DNA of 64,000 nt from positions 124,001 to 188,000 of the forward strand of contig NZ_JACIJC010000004.1 of the NCBI RefSeq assembly GCF_014199215.1. Reading direction: 5' to 3'. This DNA comes from Sphingobium boeckii. GTDB taxonomy: Bacteria > Pseudomonadota > Alphaproteobacteria > Sphingomonadales > Sphingomonadaceae. Within the stretch, counting starts at the first letter, position 1. Every line of letters begins with the position of its first letter. This document shows positions 61,812 to 64,000 of the stretch, in pieces. A program made the translations under genes and the position numbers. The notes under the pieces are model-generated. The model saw only the letters and a list, made by a program, of their open reading frames with translations, did no database searches and was not told the DNA's origin.

Positions 61812-62470
61812 ACGCCGACGCCGCCCGCATAGCGATCCGCGCACGCTTTCATCACCTGGGTCGGCGAACCCAGTTCCACCGCCTGGGCCAGCCCGCGAAC
61901 CGCGCGCCCTGCCAGCTCGGCCGGATTGACCTCGCCCCCCGCCTGCAGCTCGGAGAGGATGCGCGCATCCAGATCGCTGTTCAATTTCACATAGGTTTCG
62001 GCGCGCGGATCAGGGAGCGGATCGCTCGCCTGATAGATTTGCAGCAATGCGGTAGAGAGCGTGTAGCACAGCATCCGCGTATTCGCATTGTCGGTCGGCA
62101 AGGTCGTGAACGCGCCCGCTTGCGTCGCGGGAAAAGCGGCCTGGCATGGCTTGGCATAAGCTGCCCCATTCTTCGCCTTGCTCACCTCTGCCTCAAGCAC
62201 TTTGCCCCGCGCGCTGAGCTTCTGGAGCGTGGTCGGCTCGGCAATGCCGTTGAGCGAAGCGCCGAGTATCAGGAAATGCGCGGCCTGGTTGATCTGGTCG
62301 AGCGTCATCTTGTCCGGGCCTTCCGCCGCGTTGAAGACCGCCATCTTCGCCGCATAACAGGTGGCCGCCTGCTCTTGCCGGTCCGCCGGAAGCGCAATTT
62401 CGGGCGTGCCGTTGCAGCCCGACAGACCAAGCCCCGTTATAACTATTCCGGAAATCATCCTCCGCATCAT
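61808..62470 (-). CDS. Putative lipoprotein of unknown function
   Basis: 220 residues from the ATG at 62470 with GGGGGAG upstream. The lipobox is LGLSGC (Cys19). The remainder is helical with four cysteines that may form disulfides (ATCYAAK, KPCQAAF, MLCYTL, KACADRY). No family recognised. Confidence 0.75.
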   Translation of the reverse strand: MMRRMISGIVITGLGLSGCNGTPEIALPADRQEQAATCYAAKMAVFNAAEGPDKMTLDQINQAAHFLILGASLNGIAEPTTLQKLSARGKVLEAEVSKAKNGAAYAKPCQAAFPATQAGAFTTLPTDNANTRMLCYTLSTALLQIYQASDPLPDPRAETYVKLNSDLDARILSELQAGGEVNPAELAGRAVRGLAQAVELGSPTQVMKACADRYAGGVGV

Positions 62471-62560
62471 CGACACTCCCCCGCCCCGAATCATTTGATC
62501 GAAGGGTGCGCCTGGGAACCTCGTTACGCAAGCGCTCCAAAAACGTCGATTTTCCGGGCT

Positions 62561-64000
62561 TTATGGATGGGCCGGTGCCTCACCCATCAATTTTTGCGCG
62601 AAATAGGTCATCTGCAGCGCCTGAAGCCGGGCACCCTGCTGGATATCGGCATCGCCCGAATGCCCGCCTGCCGTATCCTCGTAGAACAGATAGGGCAGAC
62701 CATATTCCTTCAGCCGCGCCGCGAATTTGCGGGCGTGCTGCGGGCCGACGCGATCGTCCTTGGTGGTCGTCCAGATATAAGGCTCGGGATAGGCGACGCC
62801 CTTCTTGATATTCGCGTAAGGCGATATCTTTTCGAGAAACGCCTTTTCCGCCGGCACGCCCACGCTGCCATATTCATCCACCCAGGATGCGCCCGCCGCG
62901 ATCTGCTCATAGCGGATCATGTCCAGCAGCGGCACCTGGATGGTGACCGCGCTCCAGAGATCGGGATGCTGATTGAACGCCACGCCCATCAGCAGCCCGC
63001 CATTGGAGCCACCATAGATGCCGAATTTCTGCGGGCTGGACAGCTTGCGCGCGAAGATGTCCTGCGCCACGGCGGCGAAATCATCGTAGATGATCTGCCG
63101 CTTGGTCTTGCGTCCTGCCTCATGCCAGGCCGGGCCGAACTCTCCGCCGCCCCGAATATTGGCAAGCACATAGCTGCCGCCGCGCTGCAGCCAGAGCTTG
63201 CCGATCGTGGCGGCGTAGCTGGGCGTCATCGAGACTTCGAAACCGCCGTAAGCGGTCATGATCGTCGGCGTGCTCCCATCAAGCGGAATGCCTTTCTTGT
63301 GCACGATGAAATAGGGGATCTTCGCGCCATCGGTGGAGACCGCCTCGAACTGCTCGACCACATGGGTAGACGCATCGAATTTCGCAGGCAGCGCCTTGAC
63401 CTGCTTCACGCTGGCCGCCGCAGTATCAACCGACCATAGCGTCGTCGGATCGAGAAAGCCGGTGACGTTGATATAGGCCAGATCCTTCTTGTCGGTCGAT
63501 GAGATCACACTGATGGAGGTGTTGTCCGGCAAGGCGAGCGGCTTGGAGGTCCAGCCTTTGCTGCCCGGCGTCAGCACCATCGCCCGGCCACGGACATTGT
63601 CCATGATCGTCAGGATCAGCCGCGATTTCGTGGGGGTCACACCCTCTACCGACTGGCGCGCATTGGGGGCGAACAGGATCACCGGCGAAAGATCGCCACC
63701 ATCCTGAATATCCTTCAGCGTCACTGCGGCGACGGCACCCGCCGGCACGGTCACGTCGCGCGTGGTCCAGTCTTCGCTGGTGGTGACGATCACCTGCCCG
63801 GCGACCATACCCGATAGCCGCGCCTTGCCCGGCAACGGCAATCGCTTCGGCCCCTCTGGCGATATCCAATAGGTCTCGTTGGTGAAAAAAGTCGTGCCGC
63901 GATAGATGAAGGCCGCACGATGGCCGCTGCCGTCGCTCAGCACAAAGGGTGCCGAGCCGACCTGATCCGCCGGATCACCGCGATAGATTTCCTCCGCCTG
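62561..64000 (-). CDS. Prolyl oligopeptidase family serine peptidase (5' end outside window)
   Basis: 480 codons visible; the frame stays open to position 64000, so the N-terminus is missing. The propeller part and the alpha/beta hydrolase domain are present with the nucleophile in YGGSNGGLLMGVAF, the aspartate in TTKDDRVGPQHARKFAARLK and the histidine in YEDTAGGHSGDADIQ. It matches S9A peptidases acting on proline peptides. Confidence 0.93.
   Translation of the reverse strand, partial: QAEEIYRGDPADQVGSAPFVLSDGSGHRAAFIYRGTTFFTNETYWISPEGPKRLPLPGKARLSGMVAGQVIVTTSEDWTTRDVTVPAGAVAAVTLKDIQDGGDLSPVILFAPNARQSVEGVTPTKSRLILTIMDNVRGRAMVLTPGSKGWTSKPLALPDNTSISVISSTDKKDLAYINVTGFLDPTTLWSVDTAAASVKQVKALPAKFDASTHVVEQFEAVSTDGAKIPYFIVHKKGIPLDGSTPTIMTAYGGFEVSMTPSYAATIGKLWLQRGGSYVLANIRGGGEFGPAWHEAGRKTKRQIIYDDFAAVAQDIFARKLSSPQKFGIYGGSNGGLLMGVAFNQHPDLWSAVTIQVPLLDMIRYEQIAAGASWVDEYGSVGVPAEKAFLEKISPYANIKKGVAYPEPYIWTTTKDDRVGPQHARKFAARLKEYGLPYLFYEDTAGGHSGDADIQQGARLQALQMTYFAQKLMGEAPAHP

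Noticed and set aside
62039-63439. 466-codon plus-strand frame
   Set aside because: Antisense to the lipoprotein and prolyl oligopeptidase genes.

Overview
This window looks like one chromosomal segment of a high-GC alphaproteobacterium, most likely of the order Sphingomonadales. The reasons are the strong GC bias, the intergenic palindromes of a kind I associate with sphingomonads, and gene sequences with a sphingomonad character. This is judgement from sequence style, not a database result. No tRNA, rRNA, CRISPR array, insertion sequence or phage gene was recognised.

Positions 1-30425 are a nearly complete flagellar locus. A minus-strand block runs from a sigma-54 enhancer-binding regulator through fliE, F, G, H, I, J, K, L, M, N, O, P, Q and the first 41 codons of fliR, with mostly 4-nt overlaps. 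It starts at a near-perfect sigma-54 promoter at 11414-11429. Divergent from it is a short flagellin gene with a sigma-28-type promoter. Next come fliA, flhG and flhA (minus; own sigma-54 promoter at 16378-16393), flgN-flgM (minus; sigma-28-type promoter), flgA, and a second small motB-like/motA-like stator pair. The plus-strand operon flgB to flgL starts from a third sigma-54 promoter (18920-18935), with two CGGCAA-TTGCCG palindromes upstream. motA-motB follow behind a sigma-28-type promoter, then a convergent lytic transglycosylase gene that probably replaces the muramidase domain missing from FlgJ. The circuit is therefore a sigma-54 activator driving hook-basal-body operons, then FliA/FlgM controlling flagellin, flgMN and motAB. 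fliD, fliS, flhF, flhB and chemotaxis genes are not in the window; flhB could lie just past the left edge.

Positions 30426-38169 are accessory: a small unknown gene, a winged-helix protein, a large GNAT-fold protein, a divergent LysR regulator, a diguanylate cyclase, a DUF885 hydrolase and a FAD-dependent oxidoreductase.

Positions 38245-61460 are a cobalamin locus with two AdoCbl riboswitches. Riboswitch 1 precedes btuB1-btuF1-btuC1-btuD1-(unknown gene)-cobW-cobN-cobO. Riboswitch 2 precedes btuB2-(micro-ORF)-DUF1636-cobT-cobC-cobS. Between them lie btuF2 and the divergent btuC2-btuD2, a second uptake ABC system. cobD-cbiB-cobQ run on the minus strand and cobU on the plus strand. The genes cover B12/cobinamide uptake, cobalt insertion (CobN only), adenosylation, amidation and nucleotide-loop assembly. 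No corrin-ring genes and no cobS/cobT chelatase partners of CobN were seen here.

Positions 61473-64000 hold a small membrane protein, a lipoprotein and the 3' part of a prolyl oligopeptidase gene.

Notable points: a palindromic element translated inside the FliP signal region, three palindromes each placed between convergent genes, two stator sets, FlgH without a lipobox, an 11-residue tandem duplication at the CobO N-terminus, an unnamed gene inside the B12 operon, and a GNAT/winged-helix/LysR module.
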